Source: Acanthaster planci
Lineage: Eukaryota > Echinodermata > Asteroidea > Valvatida > Acanthasteridae
NCBI RefSeq assembly: GCF_001949145.1
Contig: NW_019091382.1
Coordinates: forward strand, 1,553,865 to 1,583,180
Direction: 5' to 3'
DNA length: 29,316 nucleotides
The position numbers and the translations under genes are program-made. Within the stretch, counting starts at the first letter, position 1, and each line of letters starts with the position of its first letter. Shown one piece after another: positions 1 through 11,000 of the stretch. The notes beneath the pieces are model-generated. The model ran no database searches. It was given only the letters and a program-made list of their open reading frames with translations, and was not told where the DNA came from.

Positions 1-371
1 GACCAGTCCGGCCCTGTGTAGCAGCGAGCAGTGAGTTTGTGCACAGATGGAGTCGCATTTGTCCCGCTACTCTTCTGCAGCCAGCTTGCTCGATGTTTAG
101 CGCTGCTGGTCTTGTTCCCTGATCGGTCTTGTGCTGTATCTATTAATGTCACACACACAAAAAACAGTGAACAGTTTTGTAGCAAGTAGCAGTGATACAC
201 AGCACAGGTGTAGAGTTCGTTTGCCACATATCGTGCATGGTGATATATCCAAATGTTTAAAAAGGCAATTCGTAGAGTCTAAGTTTCTCTCTCTGTTCTT
301 GCTCTATGGTTGCTCGGACTATTATTTGACTGATCTACATCATCCTGATGCTGTCGCGTTAATTATCATTT

Positions 372-552
372 CAAAAATTCAAATGCGAACAGCATGCCAA
401 AGTGAAGTTGAGCTTGTTGGGCTTATATCATCCCACTATCTGATCATAGACCTGGAGGGTTGCTTTTTCTTCTCCAGGTCTATGATTCCATAAAACCCAA
501 CATGCCCAACTTCACTTTGGCATGCTTTGCAGTGTGCATATTTGAATTTTGG
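372..552. repeat. Foldback (hairpin) element
   Basis: The left arm (about 372-456: AAATTCAAATG, then GCATGCCAAAGTGAAGTTG, ending ATCATAGACCTGGAG) pairs with the right arm (about 472-552: CTCCAGGTCTATGATT, then CAACTTCACTTTGGCATGC, AATTTGAATTTT region) around a loop of about 15 bases. Arms of about 80 bp with few mismatches fit a MITE or a hairpin RNA source. Confidence 0.85.
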
Positions 553-900
553 AAAAAATTGAAGGACTCCAGAGTTATTCTCGTTTTAAGGTTTTCTTTT
601 GTTTGAACAACTAGGCCCTAATTAATATTCATAAGGGATTTAGTACCTGGTTATTTAGTATTACAGCTTCAAGTATGTAGGGGGAGCACATCAGACCCAA
701 CGACTTGAGGGATAAACAATTTGTAAGATGTGTGCAAAATCTTAGTGGGCATACAGAAATTAAAAATAAGGCCTACTAAAGTTATTCATGCATGTCATGT
801 CATTTTCACAGAAATGGGCCATGTACATACTGTAGCCAGTGGGCTTAGGTGTACGTAGGTGGTGCAGTCCACTAATTCAAGCAAGAAGTTCTGGCCACCT

Positions 901-1020
901 CATTTTGGAGGCTATACAATCTCCTTTTTCAAAAGATACTGTCGCACTTTTAATGCTAATTAAAAGTACCCCAGTATCTTTTGAAAAAGAAGGAGGGGAA
1001 TTGTATGGCCCCCAAAATGG
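901..1020. repeat. Foldback (hairpin) element
   Basis: CATTTTGGAGGCTATACAAT and CTTTTTCAAAAGATACT (901-940) pair with AGTATCTTTTGAAAAAG and ATTGTATGGCCCCCAAAATG (974-1019). The interior ACTTTTAATGCTAATTAAAAGT also pairs, so the whole 120 bp forms one hairpin. Confidence 0.85.
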
Positions 1021-1518
1021 TTAGATTGTGTAAATCTTTGCCAGAGTCAACTCCCTGGGTCTTTGGGCTTACATTTGAGAGCAGAATGGCTAAAAAATAC
1101 TGTTGGAAAAATAGTCCTAAGTGCCCGAGAAAGTTGAGGGTTGTCACTTGTAAAATTGCTGCAAGCAGACTTTGGAAAAATCACTTTTTGGGGGTAATTT
1201 TGTTTTGAGGGAATAACTCAAAATGTAACCCACAGAAAATTGAAAAGAAAGTAAAAGATTACGGACCATACAATAATTTAACGTGTGTTTCAGATGCCTC
1301 AGGGATGTTGGTACACATTATTGGGCCCCGAACAATGCTGATTTTACCTGGATTTGTGGAGTACATCCCTAGTGTTGATCCTAGCCCTACATGTAGGATT
1401 AGTCTCAACATGGTCCTTTCCTTTCTCCACGGTCTCATCACTCTCAACTTAAGAACTAGGCCTATGAATTAAATTCCTGTAAAGTGTGGAATAATAAAAG
1501 CAAATCCATTGTACTTAC

Positions 1519-1700
1519 TCCATCAATGTCATAACGGAGGTGTGCCAGCGATTCCTCAAAGACTAATTTCTTGATACACGAAGTCGCGAAAATAAACGGA
1601 TCAAAGCGACCACCGTGAGCTCATCAGCGACTACATGTACATGACATTGGTACACATGCGCACGTGCGCCCCCGCAACCACGTGTTGTTTGCGGAGTGCC
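1519..1700 (-). promoter_or_regulatory. Candidate promoter and first exon of a leftward gene
   Basis: Read on the minus strand, a GC-rich stretch (about 1650-1685, with GCGCACGTGCGC and a CACGTG E-box) is followed by an interval ending in a consensus donor (GGA before GTAAGT at 1518-1513). One frame is open from about 1625 to the donor (AHGGRFDPFIFATSCIKKL, then VFEESLAHLRYDIDG), but it has no ATG and I do not recognise it. It could be a noncoding first exon or chance. Confidence 0.2.
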
Positions 1701-1814
1701 TGTCCCCTCTCACAATGGCCAACACCTGATCGATACTTGAGGTATATTTATCAAAAAGAGTTCCGTACATCACACAGACATCACTTGACATCCCGTGCAC
1801 ACACTTTTAATTAT

Positions 1815-2727
1815 TGAAAAATTGCAAGGTTAACCCTTAATTGTACTTTTTGTAGTTCACTCTGGAAAAATTTGCGTATCCCACAAAGTTTTTTAATAAC
1901 ATGAACTCTTTTACTTAATTTAAACGGCAAGTCAAACTTATGCACATTTTAATCTTGAAACCAAATATGAATATTTGGGTAACTGAAAATAAAACATTTT
2001 CATCCGTTTGTAATCTCAAGTTGGAGAAGAAATGAATATTAAAACTCTTTAAAAGAAGAGGCAATATTAACCCTACAGTTTAAATTTGGGAAAATGAATT
2101 TGTGGGAACTGTAATGTGTAATTCCAGGGTTAACCCCTTGTAGTTTAATTGTTGAGGAAAATGAAAATCCTGTGAAGTCTTGGAATAAAACAAAGCAGCT
2201 AGTTTAATTTTGATTTTAAGAGAAAAAACGAATATTTATGTCACTCTTTTCATCAGATAAAAATGCAAGGTTAACCCCTTGCACTTTCCATTTTGGGAGA
2301 AAATATTTTGGATAGCTCTGTAAGAAATATATGAGACTACTATACATTTGGAACTAGCTGCTTTGTTTTTTTTTTCAAAGTTTTCACAGGATCTCCGATT
2401 CAAACTAGGAGTTAACCTTGAAATTATATCATTTTGAAAAAGTCCCAAAGAAATTCATTTTCCCAAAGTTTAAATGGCAAAGATTTTACATTGCCTTTTA
2501 TTTTCTTAAGAGATTTATTATTTCTTCTCCAAATTGAAATACAAATTAATAAAATTTTTTTATTTTTGAGTGACCCAAATATTCATATTTGTTACTCTAA
2601 ATTAAACTGTGCAAAAAGTTAGATTTGCTGTTGTATTTAAGAGTATTTTAAATTCTATTAAAGGACTTTTCAGGATAATCAGGTATCTCCAGAATGAACT
2701 ACAAGGTTACCTTGAAAATTGAAAGTG
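1815..2727. repeat. Long imperfect inverted repeat (about 0.9 kb)
   Basis: Arms of about 430 bp fold about a centre near 2275. Matching landmarks, left against reverse complement of right: CAAAGCAGCTAGTT (2191-2204) with AACTAGCTGCTTTG (2352-2365); AATGAATTTGTGGGAACT near 2093 with its partner near 2440-2470; TTGGAGAAGAAAT near 2021 with ATTTCTTCTCCAA near 2520; AAATATGAATATTTGGGTAACT near 1963 with the partner near 2570-2600; GTAGTTCACTCTGG near 1853 with CCAGAATGAACTAC near 2690; GCAAGGTTAACC near 1824 with GGTTACCTTG near 2704. It is AT-rich with no coding capacity. Confidence 0.85.
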
Positions 2728-3758
2728 TCCCTAAAAATTCATTTTTTCCCTAATTTGAGCTGTTTAAGTTTTCGAAATATTAATATTTATCTTTCAATAA
2801 AAATGCAGGGGCTTAACCTTGCAATTTAATTTTCTGATATTCATTTTTGAAATCAAACTAAAATGAAAAGGTTTGCCCTAACTATTTGATTTCATTCAAG
2901 AACATCACACATATTCTTTGATTTCTTTTCTCAATTAATAAACCTGAGCACAGAAAATCAGGCTTAAGATCAAAATGCAAGTGTTTAGCTTACTTGCTAA
3001 AATTTATTAAAATTTCCTCAAATATTTATATGTTTCAAAATGACAGCAATGGATAAACAAATTTATTTCATAAAAAATCCCCAAATCTTGTCCGTGTTTT
3101 TCACTGCAAAACGTATTATCAGGACGTCAAGCTTTCTATTTCATTAAACTAGTGAACGTCGGATTTCTTACCCGGAAAAGCTGCTGAGGGCAGGTTTTTT
3201 TACCCAGAAATTCTTCAACCTTGCAATTGTGCTTTGACCAAACCAAGCCTGAAGCATCAATAAGTCAACCGTGAAAGTGAAAAAAGAATTCTTAACTGAG
3301 TGTACAGGTCCTGCATGGAACAAATAAGGAAAACTGTGTGTGTTTACTTGTCATCTGGCGTCAAGTGGTTAAACAAAAACACACAATATTTTTAATTATA
3401 AAAATTGGAAGGGTTAAAAAAAGCCATGTCGGTATTTTAATTGTTCAAATATTTTTATTAAGATATTTATCCTTATTTATTTCATTTTTACAGGATGGGT
3501 TAAGGTATTGTAACCACGTCAAAAAATGTTGAACAGAATGCTAGATATCCAATCATTCAACAAGTATTTACAACTTTGTTTGAAAATCATTCAAATGGAG
3601 GCAATCCATATCCACTTTGAAGTTTAGTACTCAAACTAAACATAATGAATGGTGTCTAGATCACAACACTGAATGGCTGAATTATCTAAACATCCTAAAT
3701 GGTTAATTTTTATTTACATTCAGCAAAAGGTGAGGAGCAAGACTGTTTTTTGTTACCG
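2728..3758. other. AT-rich intergenic stretch with degenerate copies of the neighbouring repeat
   Basis: Around 2795-2860 there is another copy of the core motif of the adjoining inverted repeat (AAAAATGCAGGGGCTTAACCTTGC). The rest is AT-rich, and no gene or RNA is recognised. Confidence 0.5.
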
Positions 3759-3760
3759 AA

Positions 3761-4121
3761 TAAGCCATTTGCGAGTAACATTGGAATAAAATCTCGTATA
3801 CCGAGTTCTCCAAATTCATGTGAACATAATAAATTGAATTCTCCATACTAAAGGCACTGTTGTTATACCTTATGATTCAAGGCAAGCTTTTGCTTAGTTT
3901 CATAAAGGACGCCTTGCACCAATACACTGTTTTCAACAGATAAAAAGGGCATAAAGGAACCGGTCCATTCCAGAGATGGTGATTGCTATGCAAAAGCTTG
4001 CCTTGAATCACAAGGTAAAGCAACAGTGTCTTTAGTCTGGGGAATTCAAATTGTTATGTTTATGTGAAATAAGATAGCACAGGGTACCAGATTTTATTCA
4101 AATTTACTCACAAAAGGCTTA
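3761..4121. mobile_element. MITE-like foldback element, copy 1
   Basis: The element begins TAAGCCATTTGCGAGTAA and ends TTACTCACAAAAGGCTTA, so its ends are inverted, and the match continues inwards (AATAAAATCTCGTA with TACCAGATTTTATT; AGGCAAGCTTTTGC with GCAAAAGCTTGCCT). Its ends read TA...TA, possibly a TA target duplication. A second copy lies at 8053-8412. No transposase is present. Confidence 0.85.
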
Positions 4122-4849
4122 TTCAAGCCAGCCACTCAACGAAAACATGTCCAAAAGATGTTTGTTCTTTCAAATCCGAAATTACTTAAACTGTGTCGGT
4201 CTTCATTCAGGAAGTTATAACTCAACCCGTTTGGTTCACAAAAAGGTTTCTTTTTGCTCTAGGAGAACAGGAGCATGTCATATACAGCAAATTGAAAATT
4301 CACCTCTGTAAACAGGCAGTATAATTTTGAAGCCCAAATCGAGAAATATATGACATCAACACGATGACCAGAAACATATCTCATCCATCTGAAAAAAACA
4401 ACAAAAAAGACCAGCTTTTCTTTTACCATAGCTATGACTGAACTGACCAAAGCTTTTGTTTCTTGTCAGATACAAACAGTGACATATATCGATCAAGGAC
4501 AACCAAGTCGATCAACATGCCGCTAGTTTTTGTCGCAAAAATACTTGGTATCGTCAACACACCATCACTGTTTTCCCAACACGGCCAACTGCATAACGCT
4601 CAAGCAAACACGCTTTTGCTTCTGAAAGAGTCAGAAGTTACCGGAACTAGTTTTTGAGATTTAGTCTTGGAAAGTGTAAACTGAGCTTTGATGCATCGCT
4701 CAGTTTGGTATCCTGATAAGAAAAAAAGCAGCACTATGTGGGTGAACAATGTTGAAGGTTCCTTCTGATGTTATGTTGTACAAGATTCTTTCTAAGGCCA
4801 TTAAAGCTGAAGTGGGCTTTGCGATTTCCATCACATATCTGGACTGTTG
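4122..4849. other. Region behind the MIIP stop, no gene seen
   Basis: This should contain the MIIP 3' UTR on the minus strand, but I see no AATAAA or ATTAAA on that strand here. The 64-codon plus-strand ORF at 4463-4657 shows no family resemblance and is not called. Confidence 0.4.
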
Positions 4850-5032
4850 TCAAAGCACGGGGTGGGAGGCTGAATCTGGCCCAGGAGGGAGTCGGGCCAC
4901 TGACATCCCCACCCGTTCCAATTTCTGGAGGTCCAGCCGCAGGGCGTGGGAGCGATTCAGCAGCTCCTGGGTGTGCTTGGAGAGTCTTGCTGATCTCTCG
5001 ATGGGATAGGAGGGTTCCTGTGATGGGTAAGA
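4850..5032 (-). CDS. MIIP: MIIP terminal coding exon 9
   Basis: The exon follows acceptor CTTCAACAG; a second possible acceptor CATCACAG lies 15 nt on and keeps the frame. It encodes 60 residues (517-576) ending SASHPVL and TGA. The middle is a charged helix (RLSKHTQELLNRSHALRLDL). I do not recognise this part from human MIIP, so assignment rests on splice site, phase and position. Confidence 0.75.
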   Translation of the reverse strand, partial: SYPSQEPSYPIERSARLSKHTQELLNRSHALRLDLQKLERVGMSVARLPPGPDSASHPVL

Positions 5033-8000
5033 CTGTTGAAGTAAACATTTGAGAGGTGATTTATTCATATTCAGTTATTTGACCGAATATGCAAACAAAG
5101 TGGCATGTACAGCAGAACTCTTGGTTGTGCATCTGTCAGCCGGCATGTACTGAACGCGTCAAAAGGACAAGTATACATTTTTTAGCAGACCTGTCTCGGA
5201 AAAATAGGCATTTCATGAGAACAGCACAAGTAGGTCCAATATTCACAAAATTGGTGTCAAGATGACTGCAACACGTGACTAGCGAAAACTTCCGAAGGTT
5301 CGGCGTGCAAAATATTGCACCGCGACATCGGAGGAAATGTTGACAGGGGCAAGAAGGTGGATTATCCGGCTTTTTTAGAGTTAAGGTGCTACCCTTTCAG
5401 AGTATGAGAGAATGAGAAGGTTCAGACAGGCAGATGGAAGGACCAAGGGAACAGTTAGAGGCAAAAGCTCACCATCAGATTCAGTGCGTCCGAAGCCAAC
5501 TTGTCCACTGAATCCTTCAAGTCGATGTTGGATGCCGCTGGCAGCATGGAAGGTTTGGAGCTCTGCCAACCAGCCAGGCAGTGCTGCAAATCGAGCAGAA
5601 AAAAGACAGAGTTCCAAATAATTACCTCTAAACTTTCTGGCCATTTTTCTCATGGACTTTACTATACTTTTTGGAGACATGCGGCGTAGCCATTAGCGCT
5701 TGTGCCTTCCCATCATAGGGTTGGGTGTTTGATCCTAGGACGTGGTCACACCCACATCTTCCTCTATTCAAATCCAACCAATGACATACCAGCAATGCCT
5801 CCCATCTTAAGTGAAAGCTCACCTGTGACAGTCCCACCGAGTCTGTTGGGTCGTAGCTTTTCCTCCGATGGGGGCGGATCTTATAGGGGGAGGCTAGGGT
5901 TGATCTTGGAATGCTCACCCTTCAAAATCGCACGCAGCACAGAGAGAGAGAAGAAAAGAAAACCAAACTGAAAACGATGAAGGTGTGAACTAGCATTATT
6001 TTATGTCACTTGGGCAGCCTCCCTGGAGGAAACAAGGCTCTACGCATCATTCCAATATTCAGATTGGTGATCAATTATCAAATATTCTGATTTTTTTTTT
6101 CAAATAGAGTATTTGTGGAGGTGAACATTCATGACATAACAAAAGAAAAAAGTCACTTATTTGATTAACACAAAATTGCATTCTGAAGCAATTTTCAAAG
6201 GGTTACAAATGACCTCAAAGGCAGCTGAATGGACATGCCTAACAAGGCCAAAATCATTCGATCAAATGGACGGTGGAATTGAAACATTTAATGTTGAAGT
6301 CCAGTCTCCGGAGTCCTGACGATGAACAGAGCATACAGTCCAAATATTGATTATCTTCAGTTCTTTTCATAACCACATAAACTCACAAAAGAGATATTTT
6401 CACATTGTGCAACTGCAAACGAACCACATGTACTTAACTTGCTCCCTTCGTCATGAAAAATTTTAAATTTCATAAATCAAATACATTCCATCGTTCAACT
6501 TGACTTAGTCTCAAAAGGAGCACCACACAGCGCAAGACCCTGCTTCTCAATTTGTAAAGGCATATTGTGAGAAGATAACATTGAAGAGATCAAGTTGGCA
6601 CATGACTCAGTGGTTGGGATTAGTGACTACTGATCGCGAGGGGGGGGAATGGAAGCCAGCACCTGGCTGAAGGCTGTGTCCTTGGGCAAGTCACTTTACC
6701 CCAACTTGCCTCACTCCACCCAGGAGTATAGCTTAGAAGGTAGAGGCTTCACGAATGGTTTCAGCTGCTGAAATCAGCCTGGTGATCAGATTAGCGGGGG
6801 ATATGATAAGTATAACAGTGCATCACTACGATGAACAGCATATTGATAAATATTCGCAAAGTATGAAATGACAGTTGGGCAAATGCCATTTTTTGACCAC
6901 TTTTGATACATGCCTTCGGGAACAAAATCAGATGTGATCCAACAAAGTACCTGATTTAATGAAAAGGTAAAAGCCCCAAAAGCAAAATCTTCATTTTCTT
7001 CTTAAACCCTGATTTTTCTGCGGATAAAATTTCAATCACGAGACTGTGTTCTCACGTGACCTTCCATCAAAAAGTTGGTAACGGCAGAAAGAGATTGATC
7101 CTGTTTTGCCTGACTACTTTTCAATTATTATTATTTATTTGGCCATTGCACAATACAGAGAACATTACAATATGATAACAATCAACAAAAGCAATAAACA
7201 GGGAAAGAGTGGGGATACAGGGCGGAAGGGTGGGCAGTGGGAACGAAAGAGGTGCAGGGGGCGTGGGTGGGGAAAGTGGGGTCAGGGTGTGGGGTTGGAG
7301 GTTTAAGGGAGGTTATGGGATGGGAGGAAACGGGGAAGGGATAGTAGTCCACAAACCAAGCACAGTCCAACCAAGGGTGGCCAGGACGAACAAAAGTGAC
7401 GAGCATTGTGACTTGAAAGTGTATTCATCCAGCCCTAGATGTGACGATCGACAAATAAATAATTTGGAATATGCTCAACGATTTAAAACTCTGGTACAAT
7501 TTCATGCACTGTTTTGCCATTTGGAAACACATAGATTGCCTGCGTGAGGTTTCATGCCTGCTTCGTCTCATGCAGCTCACACCCACCTGATGTAGGACGG
7601 TGAACTGGCTCCAGGCTGCTTGGGCTGCCTACGATCGTTACAGATGGCGCACAGGCTCTCGCCGGTCTGGGTACCGTGCAAGGGCACAGCAAACAGACGA
7701 GGGTTCAAGGTGTAGTTGTGAATGCCTGATGGGGGAAAATGAGACGACCGTGTGCTGTGCAGATTGGAAATGGTGTGTTTTGGCAGGGGGAGACATCTTG
7801 TGGCCGATAAAACTATTTGCTCTGGGATATAGTGATTTCAAAATCAAGAGTCAAATGCAGTGGATTGATCTAACAGGACGTGTGAATTTTCTTTATAAAT
7901 TTGGAAATTATAAAGCATTTCCAAAAATTTTTGTGGTTTCCACATATTACAGCACGAAGTGGGACCGTTAAAAGCTATAATAAACATCTGTGCCTGGTTA

Positions 8001-11000
8001 AATTCTCATAAAATATTTGTCAGATTGGACCATTTCAATTTGAGAAAGTCAACAAGCCTTTTGCAAGCTATATTTGAATAAAATCTGGTACAATGAGCTC
8101 TGTAAATTCACATGAATATATTAATTTGAATTCTCCATTCTAAAGACACTGTTGCTATACCTCGTGATTCGGGGCAAGCTTTTGCTTAGTTTCATTTAAG
8201 ATGCCTTGCACCAATACACTGTTCTCAATGGAGAAGGGCACAAAGGAACCAGTCCATTCCAGATATGGTAGTCACTATGCAAAAGCTTGCCTTGAATCAC
8301 AAGGTATAGCAACAGTGTCTTTAGTCTGGGGAATTCAAATTGTAATGTTTATGTGGAATAAGATAACTCAGTGTACCAGATTTTGTTCAGATTGAACTCG
8401 CAAAAGGCTTATTGGCAATGACCAACAAACACGGCTGAATGAAATAAGTGTATGACTGAACAAAAAATGGAGGATTCGGCTGGCAGCATCACTAGTTCTG
8501 GGTAAGAGAACAGGGCTGTCTTTGGACTTAAGATTTTTGGTGATCTTGGCACTGGCTGAAAACTTACAGGTGTGCTTGTCTGGCTTTGTTTCTTTTTCAA
8601 AACCACCAAGGACGCTTGGTGTTGCAGCTGACGCATCCAGCCTGAAGTTAGATTATACAAGGTTTTATTGAGACAGTTTCATTATGACTGAAAATTTCTG
8701 AAGCAATCGAAACAGGCTTGAAACTCAAGGGGTTAAAGACATGAGCATTGCAGGGGGTTGGGCACAGGGGCGTGTAAGCACTTGACGTAAAATGTGACCT
8801 CATGAAGTAAAGAATATCAACTCTGATCAAAAACTATGGCTAACCGCAGCTCAAAAGGCCCTCATCAAATACAGGACAGTCAATGATGATCAGCCAAGCC
8901 AACTCAACACATTTTCATAGACAAAATCCTCAAAATGAGGTTGGTGACACTGTTGGTTATCAACAGCCTGGCATACAATGTACACAGGGAACCAGCACTG
9001 TGAGTAGTCATGAAAGTGTTTGATCGCAGTTTAACTACGGCCATTTGCCCTTTAATGCGAGTGTGCAAGTGCATGTACATCATGAACCGACCCCCAATCA
9101 ATCAAGCAGTGGGACTTAGCAAAAGGTCACTAAAGTTATCTTTCAAATAAGGTTGTTGCAAGGGCACAGTGAAGTTTTAGTGACTTAGATTTGGATGGGC
9201 GAATTACAAAAAGCTGTCAAATTAAAATGATTTTGAGTTAAAAAAACCTACAAGTACATATACTTACTCGCCCGTCCTCGGCTTATGAACGCATTCCTCT
9301 CTGTTAGCTTGCCGGAACTGTCGCAATTCCTCAAAGTAAGCTTCGGAGTGCTCGCTGACTGGCGCGTCCGCGTCCAGCAACCCCGCGATCCAGTCGTAGC
9401 CTAGGAGAGGCTGGCTGCGGTTGGCCACGCTGTCGTTAGGGTCAAGGGTCATCGAGGCACTCGGAGACTGACGGAAGCTTACTCTATTCCTCGACTGCAG
9501 AAAAGATTTCTTTAGAAATCATTGTGAGCCGACAATTTGCAAAATATATTCCAGTGGCGATACCTTAGCAATTTAGTAGTTTACAAATTAAAAGGAGCCG
9601 CTATAAAGATGCAAAAATGCCTCCGTTAAAAAAGTACTGTTAGCATGTAATCCCTGAGACCATGACAGGTTTGAGAATTACAATGGATTAAAAATTTGTC
9701 AGGAAATTCGGAATCCTCAATGCTCTGTATTACAGGTTCTACACGTTCAGATGGTTAAATCTTGAGAAAAAAGAGAAAACCAACAAGTGCGTACAGCCGA
9801 CACTGTTTTTGTTTTTTTCATTAAGTTGATACACGACGAGTGCATTACATGTAGGTGAAGGGCGTGTTACTCTTTCAATTTCACCACGATAAAAGTGAGG
9901 TGAAACAGTAAAAATTTCAGTCAATGTGTCACAAAATAAAAGTGCTTAGGAGTCAGGATGTCACTTTGCTACATCATGCAGTCAACCGCGCGATCTCCAG
10001 GGTTATCTTCAGTGGCCGTGTCTGGATACTTGACTTCAGCTGCAAATTCTACACAAGCTCATTGAAGCAGCTTTAATTTTTGTGGAACCGTCCTACACAA
10101 GAAATATACTATATCAGGGTAACNGTTTGGCAGGTACATGTAATTTGCATTAATTCATCACACTTGGAAATTAGAAAATGTGTTCTGCACCTACAAATCA
10201 CATGTCAGATGTGACAGGGACACGAAAAGAAATGGATCCCTAATTTCTGGAATTACCCATAACCATTTCACCATGTTCAGTTCTCTTACCCAAATTTAAT
10301 CACTTTCATCTTTGTGTCTTTGTACAACCGAACATCAAAAACAAAACCATAAAAAGAAAACTTTGGATGCTAGAAATTTTTATTCTTTAAGTAGGCCTTA
10401 CCTTGTTTAGTTTACTTCCGGGGGTCAGTAAAATGGACTTTGGTTTTGACGGATCGTCACGACTTCTCTTTGTCTGTTGTCTGTCGTTGCCTTCAGACAG
10501 GAGTTGCTTGGCAAAACTCTTCCCGAGCTGACTGATATGTGGTCTGGTGCCTTTTGGGCTGTCACTGTTTATCTGGTAATAGGATTCTTCGTGGGCTAAG
10601 TCAAGGGGTCGTCGGTACCCATACCGTGACCTCTGACCCCTTAGATTCTCTTGCTCCGGAGGGAGTAGGCTCGATGTCTCCAGTTGCACCGAGTACGGTG
10701 TCTGGGGTCGACTGTGACCAAGACTTGGGGTGAATGTGGGAACACCTGTCCCCTGGCGGTGCTTGGGAAGTTTTCTCGGTGTGTGCCTTTTCCGTCTGAC
10801 GTTTCCGGATATTCCTGGTCTACCACCGCCCAGTGTTTTCCGTGAGGTCTGGCCGACGCTCACCACTTTAGTGGGTTTCCCCTGGCTTCGTCTAAATGCG
10901 GAATGACTCTCACTGAGGAAACTTTCGTACAGTTCGTTGGGAGTGTCGGTCTGCACAGGGTTCACCACCGGCAAATCTGGAAAGGGTTCTTCTCCTTGAT

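Noticed and set aside
1-120. Possible exon at the left edge (open frames on both strands in a GC-richer stretch)
   Set aside because: Too short and cut by the window edge; no family, start or splice site could be supported.
131-493. 120-codon plus-strand ORF near the left edge
   Set aside because: It runs through one arm and the loop of the hairpin at 372-552, has no recognisable domain and no splice context.
3338-3532. Hydrophobic 64-codon plus-strand ORF
   Set aside because: It lies in AT-rich DNA; Phe/Ile/Leu-rich translations are expected there by chance and nothing supports transcription.
5381-5680. 99-codon minus-strand ORF over MIIP exon 8
   Set aside because: It is in a different frame from the one giving HCLAGW; the family match and splice phases support the other frame.
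8201-8395. 64-codon ORF in MIIP intron 5
   Set aside because: It is entirely inside the MITE copy at 8053-8412; the other copy does not keep it.
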